Origin: Prochlorococcus sp. AG-355-J09
GTDB taxonomy: Bacteria > Cyanobacteriota > Cyanobacteriia > PCC-6307 > Cyanobiaceae
Assembly (NCBI GenBank): GCA_003278735.1
Contig: QCDO01000004.1
Location: 1-64,000 of the forward strand
Length of the DNA: 64,000 nt
Reading direction: 5' to 3'
A program made the translations under genes and the position numbers. Positions 38,167 to 47,928 of the stretch are shown piece by piece. The notes below the pieces were generated by a model, which saw nothing but the letters and a program-made list of their open reading frames with translations, searched no databases and was not told where the DNA came from. Numbering within the stretch: position 1 is the stretch's first letter; the number at the start of each line of letters is the position of its first letter.

Positions 38167-38874
38167 ATGAGGACAATACTTATAAGCGGAGCTAGTAGAG
38201 GTATTGGATTAAATATTGCTCATAAAGAATTAAAAGAAGGCAACAGAATTAGTGTTGGCATAAGAAATCTAGAATCATTAAAGGGGAGTATTATTGATCC
38301 AAATAAATGGCCAGAAGGGAGAATTATAATTAACGAATATGATGCATTAAACAAAATATCAGCCAAAAATTGGATAAAAAATACCGTAGATAAATTTGGA
38401 GGATTTGATTCATTAATAAATTGTTCTGGAGTATTATCGAAAGTTCCTTTTTTATTCAAAGATGGCGATGAAGAAGATATTTTAAATACACTAAATATCA
38501 ACTTTTTGGCAATTTGGAATTTATGTAGGCTTTCTTGGGATCACTTATGCGCCTCAGGCAGAGGAAGAATTATTGTTTTAGTTTCAATGAGTGGAAAAAG
38601 ATCTAAAGGGGATTTAGCCGCTTATTCTTCATCAAAGTTTGCTTTGATGGGATTATGCCAAACAATGAAAAATAAAGGTTGGGAGAAAAATATAAGGGTT
38701 TCAGCAATTTGCCCAAGTTGGGTAAATACAGAAATGGCTCAAAATATCTCTTCCCTAGAAAAATCAAAGATGACACAACCTGAAGATATTGCTGAAATAT
38801 GCTCAACGATTCTGAAATTACCTACCCAATCAGTTCCATTTGAAATTGCATTAAATTGTAATTATGAAATTTAA
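38167..38874 (+). CDS. Short-chain dehydrogenase/reductase
   Basis: ILISGASRGIGLNIA; YSSSKFALMGL. Confidence 0.9.
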   Translation: MRTILISGASRGIGLNIAHKELKEGNRISVGIRNLESLKGSIIDPNKWPEGRIIINEYDALNKISAKNWIKNTVDKFGGFDSLINCSGVLSKVPFLFKDGDEEDILNTLNINFLAIWNLCRLSWDHLCASGRGRIIVLVSMSGKRSKGDLAAYSSSKFALMGLCQTMKNKGWEKNIRVSAICPSWVNTEMAQNISSLEKSKMTQPEDIAEICSTILKLPTQSVPFEIALNCNYEI

Positions 38875-39413
38875 CCTAAATTCAAAATTAAGTAAGCTAT
38901 TGAGAGCATTGCGATTGCAATAAATAAACCTTTTATTCGATTAGTTAACAATGAAAAAAGGGATAAATCTTCAGAAAAGTATCCGCCAAAACTACCTGTA
39001 ATGAATAATATTACCATCGGTATAGATGCCATTCCGAAGGAATAAGATATAGATTTTACAAATCCAAAATTTAAATAATTAAAAATAAAGGAACTTAATG
39101 AAAACAATAAAAAAGATGCAAATAGAGTTATGGAAACTTCAGCATCTAAAGTGTGAGGTAAGTTACCCTTTAATTCAAATTGCTTTTTACATTCTCTAAT
39201 TTGTCTTTTAGAAAGCTTTAAATAACCAGTTTCAGGAATTCTTTGAGATTTAAATTTTCTTAGTAATCTTGCTTCGAGAGTTTCTGGCTCCTTCGTCATA
39301 ATTGATGTTAATAATTCATCTGGCTTTAATTTCTTAATTTTCTTTTCAAGATTATCCGTTTTCCCAATCCTATAAAGGTCTCCTAATCTAATGAGGTAAA
39401 CATATCCCGACAT
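38871..39413 (-). CDS. GIY-YIG/T5orf172-like N-terminal domain fused to TM segments
   Basis: GYVYLIRLGDLYRIGKTDNLEKKIKKLKP...ARLLRKFKSQRI...GYLKLS, then hydrophobic helices. Confidence 0.7.
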   Translation of the reverse strand: MSGYVYLIRLGDLYRIGKTDNLEKKIKKLKPDELLTSIMTKEPETLEARLLRKFKSQRIPETGYLKLSKRQIRECKKQFELKGNLPHTLDAEVSITLFASFLLFSLSSFIFNYLNFGFVKSISYSFGMASIPMVILFITGSFGGYFSEDLSLFSLLTNRIKGLFIAIAMLSIAYLILNLG

Positions 39414-39487
39414 TTGCGTTGTAAAATAAATTCTGTTCTTTCTTAAATAATACTAAAAGAATCAAGGAAATTTAAAGTTTTTACAAT

Positions 39488-40147
39488 ATGAAAAACGATA
39501 TTTTATATTCATTTCGAAGATGTCCATATGCAATTCGTGCAAGATGGGCCCTGTTAATTTGTGAAATAAAAGTAGAGATAAGAGAAATTGATTTAAAAAA
39601 TAAACCTCTAGATTTTTTAAATAATTCAAAGACGAAAACCGTTCCAATACTTATTAAAAAAAATAGTGAAGTTATTGAAGAAAGTCTTGAAATCATCCTG
39701 TGGGCTCTCTCAGAGTCAAAAAAGGAAAACATCAAATTAATTTATTTTCCTGAAAACAAAAAGGAAGATATTTTTAAATTAATTAATGAAAACGATAACG
39801 AATTCAAATATCATTTAGATCGATTTAAATATGCCACAAGATATAAGAATAGTGATGAAGAATTTCATTTCACAAATGCGATTAAATTTATAAAGAGATG
39901 GAACGAACTTCTTGCAGAAAATAAATACTTTTTTGGAGATAGCCCCACAATAGCTGATTGGTCTATTTGGCCTTTTGTAAGACAATTTAGAATCGCTTGT
40001 GAAAGTCAAAAAAGAACAAATTATTTTGAATCCTCAATAAAAAAATGGTTAGATTCATTTGAGAAAAATAGAGAATTTCAATCCTTAATGTATAAATACG
40101 AATTATGGACACCAAATTTTGGGGAAAATTATTTTCCTTCTTATTAA
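39488..40147 (+). CDS. Glutathione S-transferase-like protein
   Basis: LYSFRRCPYAIRARWALL; C-terminal DSPTIADWSIWPFVRQF. Confidence 0.88.
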   Translation: MKNDILYSFRRCPYAIRARWALLICEIKVEIREIDLKNKPLDFLNNSKTKTVPILIKKNSEVIEESLEIILWALSESKKENIKLIYFPENKKEDIFKLINENDNEFKYHLDRFKYATRYKNSDEEFHFTNAIKFIKRWNELLAENKYFFGDSPTIADWSIWPFVRQFRIACESQKRTNYFESSIKKWLDSFEKNREFQSLMYKYELWTPNFGENYFPSY

Positions 40148-40401
40148 CTTTCTAATAACTTCCTTTTCTCAATTATTCTTGCTAACTCCAAAAAATATCC
40201 TGCAGTCCTAAATTTACCTATATTTTTTTCCTTAAACTCAAGATCGCTTCTTATTTCTGCAGTCTCCGCCATAAGCAAATCTAAATCATTTGATCCAAGA
40301 CTATACAATTCACCAAGTTCGATTTCCCTGCCGAGTAAATGACTCCTAAACCACTTCCCTTTATTTTCTTGAGGTGGAATATCGTAGGGAGAAAATGACA
40401 T
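40144..40401 (-). CDS. Hypothetical protein
   Basis: 85-aa ORF. Confidence 0.55.
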   Translation of the reverse strand: MSFSPYDIPPQENKGKWFRSHLLGREIELGELYSLGSNDLDLLMAETAEIRSDLEFKEKNIGKFRTAGYFLELARIIEKRKLLES

Positions 40402-40436
40402 TAAATAAAATTAAAACTAGAAGTATTTTAGGGTTA

Positions 40437-41822
40437 TTATTGCAACTTTTTCATCTCTACTTTATTAAAAATCAATGCAATAGAAAGAATTGCGAATGTA
40501 ATTAAAGCACAAATTTCTGTCCAATAGTCCAACCCAATTTTAGAAATCATTAATGGTGCAAGAACTGTGAATAATCCCCCAGAAAGAATCAACTGAGCGA
40601 ATAGCTGTTTTGAGGTAAAAATAGGTAAGGTCTTAGAAATATTTTTAGGATCCGCAAGCCTTAAAAGAAGCAAGCCAGAAGCTACTACACCTGTAGAATT
40701 ACCAAACTCTATTAGACTTTTTTCAAACCAATAATCATCAAAAATAAAGTATGCAAAATAAGCAATGCAGATTAAATTCCAAAATAAACCAAAAATAGTA
40801 AACACTAATATAAGTACCCAATTATCAAAAACAACTGCAATATCTAAACTCGCCATAGCTGTAAAAATCAATAAGTCTGTGGATAAAATACCAATCTCCC
40901 GTTGAAGAATATTTGAAATAAATTCTGTATTTTTGGTTTTCTCTAAAATATATCTAATAAGGAGGGAACCTATAAGGATAAAAGGGAATACTGGAAGTGA
41001 AAAAATAATTTCCTTCGAAAAATCACCAAAAGAACTTGAAATAAACCTTAAATATTTAAGTAGTAAAACACCAAAAGAAATTGCCAAGCCGGTGAATCCA
41101 AGATTTATTATAAAAATTCGTAAATCCGCAAGAATTTCTATTTTTTTTTCCTCCATATTTTCTTTTTGTTCAAGAATTTCCTCTTTATCAGATATACCAA
41201 AAGTTCTCCCAAAAAAAATAAATATGCTGCCCAATATTGAAGATGATAAAAGACCCATTGTTGCCATAGCCAAACCAAGATCTAAACCATTTTGGAAACC
41301 AAGTTTATTAAAACTTTCCCCAATTATTGTCGCAGCTCCATGCCCACCCTCAAAACCTACCTCTATTAAACATCCCATTAAAGGATTTGCATCCATAGAT
41401 TGAGGCAAAAAATATTTAACAACTAGACCGCCAACGAAAAATTGTCCGAAACCTAGGGCAAGAGCCAGTAGAAATTGATTAAAAATTGGTTTAACTAAAC
41501 CATTTATATTTGGGATGGGTCTTCCCATCATTAAAGTTGCGAAGACTAACGATAAAAGAGGAGTAGGAAAATTACTCCAAACATTGATGGTTTCTTTTGG
41601 TAAAAAATGTATTACTCCAAATGGACCGATAGATATACCTATAATTCCAGATATAACTGCTATCGGTAATCCAAATCTCTCAAGTTGAACAGCTAGTTTA
41701 AATTTTCTCCCAAAAATCAACAAAAAAAATATAATTAATAATCCAAAAAAACTTATTAATAGAGAATTTGAAAAAATATATTTATTCTGTAGAGAAAAAA
41801 TATTCAATGAGTTCAAAAACAT
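40437..41822 (-). CDS. gltS: Sodium/glutamate symporter GltS family
   Basis: GGHGAATIIGESFNKLGF; multi-TM. Confidence 0.88.
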   Translation of the reverse strand: MFLNSLNIFSLQNKYIFSNSLLISFFGLLIIFFLLIFGRKFKLAVQLERFGLPIAVISGIIGISIGPFGVIHFLPKETINVWSNFPTPLLSLVFATLMMGRPIPNINGLVKPIFNQFLLALALGFGQFFVGGLVVKYFLPQSMDANPLMGCLIEVGFEGGHGAATIIGESFNKLGFQNGLDLGLAMATMGLLSSSILGSIFIFFGRTFGISDKEEILEQKENMEEKKIEILADLRIFIINLGFTGLAISFGVLLLKYLRFISSSFGDFSKEIIFSLPVFPFILIGSLLIRYILEKTKNTEFISNILQREIGILSTDLLIFTAMASLDIAVVFDNWVLILVFTIFGLFWNLICIAYFAYFIFDDYWFEKSLIEFGNSTGVVASGLLLLRLADPKNISKTLPIFTSKQLFAQLILSGGLFTVLAPLMISKIGLDYWTEICALITFAILSIALIFNKVEMKKLQ

Positions 41823-41861
41823 ATTCTCCTAAATCTAAATTAATAAACAAAATTTTTCAAA

Positions 41862-41888
41862 TAAAAAAGGCCCTTTTAGAGGGCCTTT
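41862..41888 (-). terminator. Terminator downstream of pcb
   Basis: Minus strand AAAGGCCCTCTAAAAGGGCCTTTTTT. Confidence 0.85.
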
Positions 41889-41912
41889 AATGTGAATGAT
41901 TAACTTGAGAAT

Positions 41913-42971
41913 TTAATCCTTAAGAGTAATTGTGGCACTATCAATATTACTAATAGCATTAGTAACCCTCTTGAAATCAAAACCTAATGCTCTCAGAGCA
42001 TGCCAAAGATGACCTTGAATAAAGAAGAAACCAAAGTAGTAGTGAACATTTGCTAACCATGCCCTTGATGTAAACTCACCGTCAGGAAGATCAACAGTAT
42101 CAATCCAATATGGAGAAATACTAAATTTCAACTCTAGTGGTTCACCAAAATATTCAACAGGATAAACAGTTGTATTTGCTGCACTCCAGAAAGCTGCAAT
42201 AATAGCCATCCAGCCTATACCGGCTAATGACCATGATAGAACAGCTTCGGCTGATAGAAGACCTTTACCTTTGAACTTAGTAAATTCTCCTACCTGCTTA
42301 GTAGCAATATGCCATGCACCACCTGTAATCTCTACAAAAGCTAAGAATGCATGACCACCCATAACCTCTTCCAGACTATCGATAGTCAAAAAGTCTGTTT
42401 GATGATTCCAAATTTTCGCTAAGTTTAATTCGTATTCAACTTGTCTTACAGCACCAATAGCTGGATCATAAATTCCATGGACTCTGGCCCATTCAACGAA
42501 AGCAATAACTGCAAATCCTAAAAAGAGGAGATGATGACCAAGAATAAATGTCAATTTGTCAGGATTATCCCATTCAATATTGAATTTTCTTGCTCTAGCA
42601 ATATCTGAATCTTCTAAATTTCCTGGAAGAAGTAGAGAGTGTAAAAGTCCACCAGCAGCTAAAACCATAGAAGAAACTAAGTGTACGATTGCAATTGCAA
42701 GTACAGGCTTAGTATCTCCCATCGCAACGCCATTAGCGTCAAACCCTATTCCTAGAGTTGCTAAGTGTGGAAGTACAATTAAAGGTTGATGACCCATAGG
42801 TACACTAGGATCAAATCGTGAAAGTTCAAAAAGGGTGAAAGCACCAGCCCAGAAAACAATTAATCCTGCATGAGCTACATGAGCAGCGATAAATTTTCCT
42901 GAGCGATTAGCTACACCTGAATTTCCAGCCCACCACCCGTAAGTGGTATCTGGATTACCGTAGGTTTGCAT
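41913..42971 (-). CDS. pcb: Chlorophyll a/b-binding antenna protein Pcb
   Basis: [38 protein letters not shown]. Confidence 0.97.
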   Translation of the reverse strand: MQTYGNPDTTYGWWAGNSGVANRSGKFIAAHVAHAGLIVFWAGAFTLFELSRFDPSVPMGHQPLIVLPHLATLGIGFDANGVAMGDTKPVLAIAIVHLVSSMVLAAGGLLHSLLLPGNLEDSDIARARKFNIEWDNPDKLTFILGHHLLFLGFAVIAFVEWARVHGIYDPAIGAVRQVEYELNLAKIWNHQTDFLTIDSLEEVMGGHAFLAFVEITGGAWHIATKQVGEFTKFKGKGLLSAEAVLSWSLAGIGWMAIIAAFWSAANTTVYPVEYFGEPLELKFSISPYWIDTVDLPDGEFTSRAWLANVHYYFGFFFIQGHLWHALRALGFDFKRVTNAISNIDSATITLKD

Positions 42972-43299
42972 TTAGGAAATGATTAGCTTAAACGTTTTGA
43001 GAATACTTTAATTTTCATCAAACGGTTGAATTCACAACAAAATTGTAAAAATTAGTAATCCTAAGAAAAAAAATTTATTAATTTCTCAAAACGATTAAAT
43101 ATAAAATAAGTTAGATTTCAACAGTAAAGTTATCGTTAGAGAATAGATTACATATCAAATCAGAAGAGTTTTAATTTTAATTTTTTTTTTAATAAATTTC
43201 TTTTTGCTGACATTAAATGATGTTTTGTTTCATTAAACCATTCTATTTATTGCCTCATTATCAAACAATTATTAAATATTAGATAAGACATCTAAAATT

Positions 43300-43476
43300 A
43301 TGACTACTTCTCAAGAGTCTTCTAGAAAATTTTCACTAGAAATGAAATCTGAAGTTCATTACAAAAAGGCTGCAAAATCATACAGAAAATCAAAACAATA
43401 TATAAATATGATTAACTTATATCCAACTTTGCAAAATACTCTACTTGAGTGTAGAGATGAGAATCTAATAGAATAG
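43300..43476 (+). CDS. Small hypothetical protein, 58 aa
   Basis: MTTSQESSRKFSLEMKSEVHYKKAAKSYRKSKQYINMINLYPTLQNTLLECRDENLIE*; below the ORF-track cutoff. Confidence 0.45.
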   Translation: MTTSQESSRKFSLEMKSEVHYKKAAKSYRKSKQYINMINLYPTLQNTLLECRDENLIE

Positions 43477-43516
43477 CGATTCTATATATTCCAAATCAAC
43501 AAAAATCTTATTACTT

Positions 43517-43750
43517 TTAGGCTGCAATATTATAGTTTTCTTCAGAATAAAATTTATTAATTATTTTTCTGCACATTTTTACATTATAGAGCGCTTTGGG
43601 TTTCCAAGGTTTTTTCTGACCTAGTGGAGAGCTTTTCCAATGAATTCCAGGCTTAAGTATTCCATTTTCACGTAAAAATGATAGTTTAACTTCAGTTATT
43701 CCTAATTTTTCGGCGGTCAACTGAGATGAGCTCCATATTTCACCTAACAT
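43517..43750 (-). CDS. Excisionase/HTH-like DNA-binding protein
   Basis: LTAEKLGITEVKLSFLRENGILKPGIHWKSSPLGQKKPWKPKALYNVKMCRKII. Confidence 0.5.
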   Translation of the reverse strand: MLGEIWSSSQLTAEKLGITEVKLSFLRENGILKPGIHWKSSPLGQKKPWKPKALYNVKMCRKIINKFYSEENYNIAA

Positions 43751-43885
43751 TTAATTAAGTTAATATAATTAATCCTTGATAGCGTTAATTTTATTTTTTT
43801 GAAAGGGGTAAAACTTTTAAATAATTATTAAGTAACAAAAACCGTTTATTTTTAGAGAAAAGAGATTTGAAAGATTTATGTCAAA

Positions 43886-44185
43886 TTAAGAAATATTAAA
43901 AAAAGAATCTTCATTAATAAATATCTCTTCAATATCTTTTCCTTTATTCATGGATTTATATTTGACGTATTCCTCCGTAATCGATTGAATCTTTGGAAGA
44001 TTGATCCAACCCTCGTGCCAATTTCCACTATTTATTAAATCTTCATAAGTAGTTTTGAAGTTAATTTCAGAATCAAGGACAGAAACCATTAAAAAACTAA
44101 TATTTCCTTTTTCTTTAGTCTCATTTACTAAAACAAAATGTCTTAATCCATTTATAGGTTTATTAGAAGTCCAATAATTTTCCAT
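43886..44185 (-). CDS. Small hypothetical protein
   Basis: 99-aa ORF clustered with 44188..44481 and hisS. Confidence 0.6.
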   Translation of the reverse strand: MENYWTSNKPINGLRHFVLVNETKEKGNISFLMVSVLDSEINFKTTYEDLINSGNWHEGWINLPKIQSITEEYVKYKSMNKGKDIEEIFINEDSFFNIS

Positions 44186-44187
44186 AA

Positions 44188-44481
44188 TTATTTTTTATTA
44201 ATGTTCCCCTCAGAATTTTTTCTAGATATTTTCTTATATTCATTTCTAATTTCGTCTAATAAAAGTTTTCTTTTTTCCATGTAGTTAAGAGAATCTTGTT
44301 TTGTTAAGTTATATCTTTCTTTTTTAGTTAAATTCATCCAATTATTAAGATTCTTTTTATTGAAAGTTGTTATTTTTTTAGAATTAAAAACTTTTTGTTT
44401 TCTATTTAATTTAAGAAAATTCCTTAAATTAAAAAAAATAATTATAAAAAGAAAAATTATCACTATTTTCAAGTACATCAC
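44188..44481 (-). CDS. Small membrane-anchored basic protein
   Basis: 97 aa, N-terminal TM, 4-nt overlap with hisS. Confidence 0.6.
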   Translation of the reverse strand: MMYLKIVIIFLFIIIFFNLRNFLKLNRKQKVFNSKKITTFNKKNLNNWMNLTKKERYNLTKQDSLNYMEKRKLLLDEIRNEYKKISRKNSEGNINKK

Positions 44482-45758
44482 TTTACAAGTAAGTTATTGT
44501 TTATCCAATTTTCTAATTTAATATCATTCTCAAAAGATATAACCTCCTCTTGATTCCCATTACCTGATTGATCAAAGAGCCTTATAATAAATTCCCCATT
44601 AACTGCCTCATCATCACCAATAACAATAATACTTTTAGATTTAAGTTTATTTGCCTTTTTAAATTGCTTAGAGAATGAGGCTCCGCTTAAATCTAACTCA
44701 ACTAACAAATTGTAATTTCTTAATTTTCTAGATAAATCCATTGCTAATGATTCAGCAACTAAGCCTTGATTAATGATATAGATATCAGTATTTCTAGGAA
44801 TTTCAAGCTCTTTTCCTGCGAGTAAAATTAATCGTTCTAAACCAATAGCGAAACCAATTGCAGGAGTGTTTGGCCCTCCCATTTGTTTTATTAAATCGTC
44901 GTATCTCCCTCCTCCGCAAACTGTAGCTTGGGAGCCCAAAGCCCCACTAGTAATTTCAAAAGCTGTATGAGTGTAGTAATCTAAACCTCTTACAAGATTA
45001 AAATTTTCTACATAAGGTATTTTTAAAACCTCTAATTGTCTTTTTAAGTCTAAATATCTGTTATGACTTTTTTCAGATAAATAATTGAATAATCTAGGTG
45101 CATTTTCAAGAACTTTTTTAGTTTGAATATTCTTTGAGTCCAAAATCCTCAAAGGGTTTTTAGAAATTCTATTCTGAGAGTCTAAATCTAGAGAATCTTT
45201 ATTTGTTCCTAACCATTCTAAAAAAGATTTTTGAAAATTTGATCTGTCATTAGTATCACCTAACGTATTTATTTCAAGATTGAGTTCTTTTATTCCTAAT
45301 TTGCCTAATATATCCCAAGCTAAAGCAATAATTTCAACATCACTTCTAACTGAATCATGTCCTATAAACTCAACACCTAATTGATGAAACTGTCTTTGCC
45401 TGCCTGCTTGAGGTCTTTCGTATCGAAACATAGGACCCATATACCAAAGTTTTTGAAGAGGATTAGAAGATATTCCGTTTTGTATTAACGCTCGTGCGAC
45501 TGAGGCTGTTCCTTCAGGTCTTAGAGTGCAAGATCTCTCTCCCCTATCAAGAAATGTATACATTTCCTTACTGACAACATCTGTTCCTTCACCAATTCCT
45601 CTTATAAATAATTCGGTCATTTCCAATATTGGTGTTCTTATTTCTTTGATGGATGCTCTAGAAAGCTGCTCTAATAAAATTTTTTCAACGTTTTGCCACT
45701 TTATTAATTGATCAGGAAATAGGTCTACTGTTCCTCTTAGGTTTTTTAAGTTATTCAA
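44478..45758 (-). CDS. hisS: Histidyl-tRNA synthetase
   Basis: LRGTVDLFPDQ; RYERPQAGRQRQFHQLGVEFIG; VRGLDYYTHTAFE. Confidence 0.97.
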   Translation of the reverse strand: MNNLKNLRGTVDLFPDQLIKWQNVEKILLEQLSRASIKEIRTPILEMTELFIRGIGEGTDVVSKEMYTFLDRGERSCTLRPEGTASVARALIQNGISSNPLQKLWYMGPMFRYERPQAGRQRQFHQLGVEFIGHDSVRSDVEIIALAWDILGKLGIKELNLEINTLGDTNDRSNFQKSFLEWLGTNKDSLDLDSQNRISKNPLRILDSKNIQTKKVLENAPRLFNYLSEKSHNRYLDLKRQLEVLKIPYVENFNLVRGLDYYTHTAFEITSGALGSQATVCGGGRYDDLIKQMGGPNTPAIGFAIGLERLILLAGKELEIPRNTDIYIINQGLVAESLAMDLSRKLRNYNLLVELDLSGASFSKQFKKANKLKSKSIIVIGDDEAVNGEFIIRLFDQSGNGNQEEVISFENDIKLENWINNNLLVK

Positions 45759-45856
45759 AGTTCTAAAAAATAATTCAAAATTTTTAATTCATCTAGAAAT
45801 TAATCTTTGATTGGTTATTTTGTGAGACAATTTTAATTTAACATTTAGAAAAACTA

Positions 45857-46279
45857 TTGGGAATTAATAAAAGTAAAGAGAATCAACATTGCGGTACAAA
45901 ACCAAAAAAAATTGCTTTTGGAATAGCACCCCTTGGTATAGTTTCAATAGGAATAGTGCCAATGGGAGTAATAAGTATAGGGGTAGTCCCAATGGGTGTA
46001 TTTTCTTTTGGTGCAGTCGCAATGGGAATAGTCAATTTATCAGTAGTCGGGATGGGAATTATCTCTGCCGGTGTTACTACTATGGGAATATGGGAGTATT
46101 CACCTAATTCTCATAAAAATCATCATAATCATTCCAAACAAGTTTCAAATTCAAATAAGGAAAATATGATGTCAGATCTATTTAACACTAAACAAGAAGC
46201 TGAAAAGGCTGCTTCAAAATACGGATGTATTGGAGCACATAAAATGGGTAATAAATGGATGCCTTGTAAGATGCACTAA
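45857..46279 (+). CDS. Glycine/hydrophobic repeat protein with C-terminal DUF3721-like domain
   Basis: FGIAPLGIVSIGIVPMGVISIGVVPMGVFSFGAVAMGIV repeats, then FNTKQEAEKAASKYGCIGAHKMGNKWMPCKMH. Confidence 0.72.
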   Translation: MGINKSKENQHCGTKPKKIAFGIAPLGIVSIGIVPMGVISIGVVPMGVFSFGAVAMGIVNLSVVGMGIISAGVTTMGIWEYSPNSHKNHHNHSKQVSNSNKENMMSDLFNTKQEAEKAASKYGCIGAHKMGNKWMPCKMH

Positions 46280-46309
46280 ATATTTTCTTAGTCAAAAATT
46301 AAATAAATA

Positions 46310-47089
46310 TTAATTCAAAATCTCAACTCTAAAATCAAGATTTTTTGCCTCATCAATAGTTAATTTTCTTGACCAAGCTCCTTGCACAGGACTATTCCAT
46401 CTGAACCCAGCATTTTTAGCTAAAGACCTGTCTTCATAACTAACCAAAGCCTTGTATAAAAACCTCGGTTCAGTAGCTTTAAGTAAAAGTTCCTCTAAGT
46501 TGTCACATTTTTTGAAGACCTCAGATATATAAAAGCAATCAGATAAAGCTCTATGTAAATTCCAAACTGGTATTGAAAAAGATAAGGCTAGATCAGTTAC
46601 TGAAGGTCTTGTTTTTAGTGATTTTTGAAAAGACCAATTAATATCCTCTAAACTACATATCCATTTCTTATTAAGCTTAGGCAATCTTCCTTTTCCAAAC
46701 CATTTCTTATCAAACTCCACATTATGAGCAACGATGAAATCTGAAGAATCAACAAGTTTTAGAAAGAAATTCAATCCATCTTCCCATGGTTGAGAGATAT
46801 TAGTTACTTCTGCAGATATACCATTTACATGTTCGGCTTCATTATTATTAACTGGAAATAAAAAAGAAACTTGTGAAAGTACACATTTAAAAGATACATC
46901 AAATAAGATGCAACCTATTTCTATCACTTCATCTTTATTTTCGTCTAAACCTGTTGTTTCAGTATCAAGAATTAAAATTTTTTCAATTTTTTTATTTTTA
47001 TTCGTTACTCTCTCTTCAGAGGGATTGGTGTTAATTTGATCATGAAGAAAATCCAATTGATTTAATTCTTTTTTGTTAAATAGTTCCAA
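46310..47089 (-). CDS. DnaQ-like 3'-5' exonuclease
   Basis: ILILDTETTGLDENKDEVIEIGCILFD; VAHNVEFDKKW. Confidence 0.88.
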   Translation of the reverse strand: MELFNKKELNQLDFLHDQINTNPSEERVTNKNKKIEKILILDTETTGLDENKDEVIEIGCILFDVSFKCVLSQVSFLFPVNNNEAEHVNGISAEVTNISQPWEDGLNFFLKLVDSSDFIVAHNVEFDKKWFGKGRLPKLNKKWICSLEDINWSFQKSLKTRPSVTDLALSFSIPVWNLHRALSDCFYISEVFKKCDNLEELLLKATEPRFLYKALVSYEDRSLAKNAGFRWNSPVQGAWSRKLTIDEAKNLDFRVEILN

Positions 47090-47205
47090 TTAACTCAAAA
47101 TACTTTAATTTATCTTGACGCATTTAATAAATATTTCTTTTAAATTAATATAAATTAAAAAACAGTCTAGAAAATATTTTTTGAAACATTATTAGCTTAT
47201 GAAAG

Positions 47206-47928
47206 ATGACTTTTACAAAATTTCAATATAACAATTTCTGTTATTGGCCTTCAAATCCAAAAAAAATTGTTGAATTTATTGGTGGAAGTTATTTAGCTTC
47301 TAAGCCAGATTTAACTTATAGAAGATTCATAGAGAGTTTAATTAATAAAAATTATGCAGTACATGCATATAAATACACACCACAATTTGATCACCAACAA
47401 CTTGCTATCAAAGCATGGAAAGATTTTAAGAATTGCCGAATATCTTTAGCCAAGAGAATAGGGGCATCAATTCCTTCAATAAGAATTGGTCATAGCCTAG
47501 GCTGTAAACTTCATTTAATTTCTCCTGATGGCGGAAGAAATTGCGAAAAATTCATATCAATTAGTTTTAATAATTTTAGTGCTAACAAATCAATTCCATT
47601 ATTGAAACAAATTTCTCAAAAATTAGAATTCAACAGTGAATTTAGCCCAAGTCCTGAAAGAACTTTGCGATTAATTGAAAAAACATATAATCAAAAAAAT
47701 AACTTCCTAATAAAATTCAACCAAGACGAATTAGATCAAACAGATAAATTATTTTCTTGTCTGAAAGCAAGAAAAGAAGATAATTCTAAGGGGGTAATGC
47801 TAAAAGGTACGCATACTATAATTGCAAGCGCAGGATTAAGAGAAAATTTTTTGGGAGACTGGGCAGATGATGAATTCAAAAGAAATACTATAAAAAAAAT
47901 TTCCAATTTAATTGATGAATCTGATTAA
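47206..47928 (+). CDS. DUF1350 alpha/beta-hydrolase-like protein
   Basis: [37 protein letters not shown]. Confidence 0.8.
   Translation: MTFTKFQYNNFCYWPSNPKKIVEFIGGSYLASKPDLTYRRFIESLINKNYAVHAYKYTPQFDHQQLAIKAWKDFKNCRISLAKRIGASIPSIRIGHSLGCKLHLISPDGGRNCEKFISISFNNFSANKSIPLLKQISQKLEFNSEFSPSPERTLRLIEKTYNQKNNFLIKFNQDELDQTDKLFSCLKARKEDNSKGVMLKGTHTIIASAGLRENFLGDWADDEFKRNTIKKISNLIDESD

Noticed and set aside
40933-41403. 156-aa + strand ORF inside gltS
   Set aside because: Antisense to a well-supported transporter gene, no recognisable domain.
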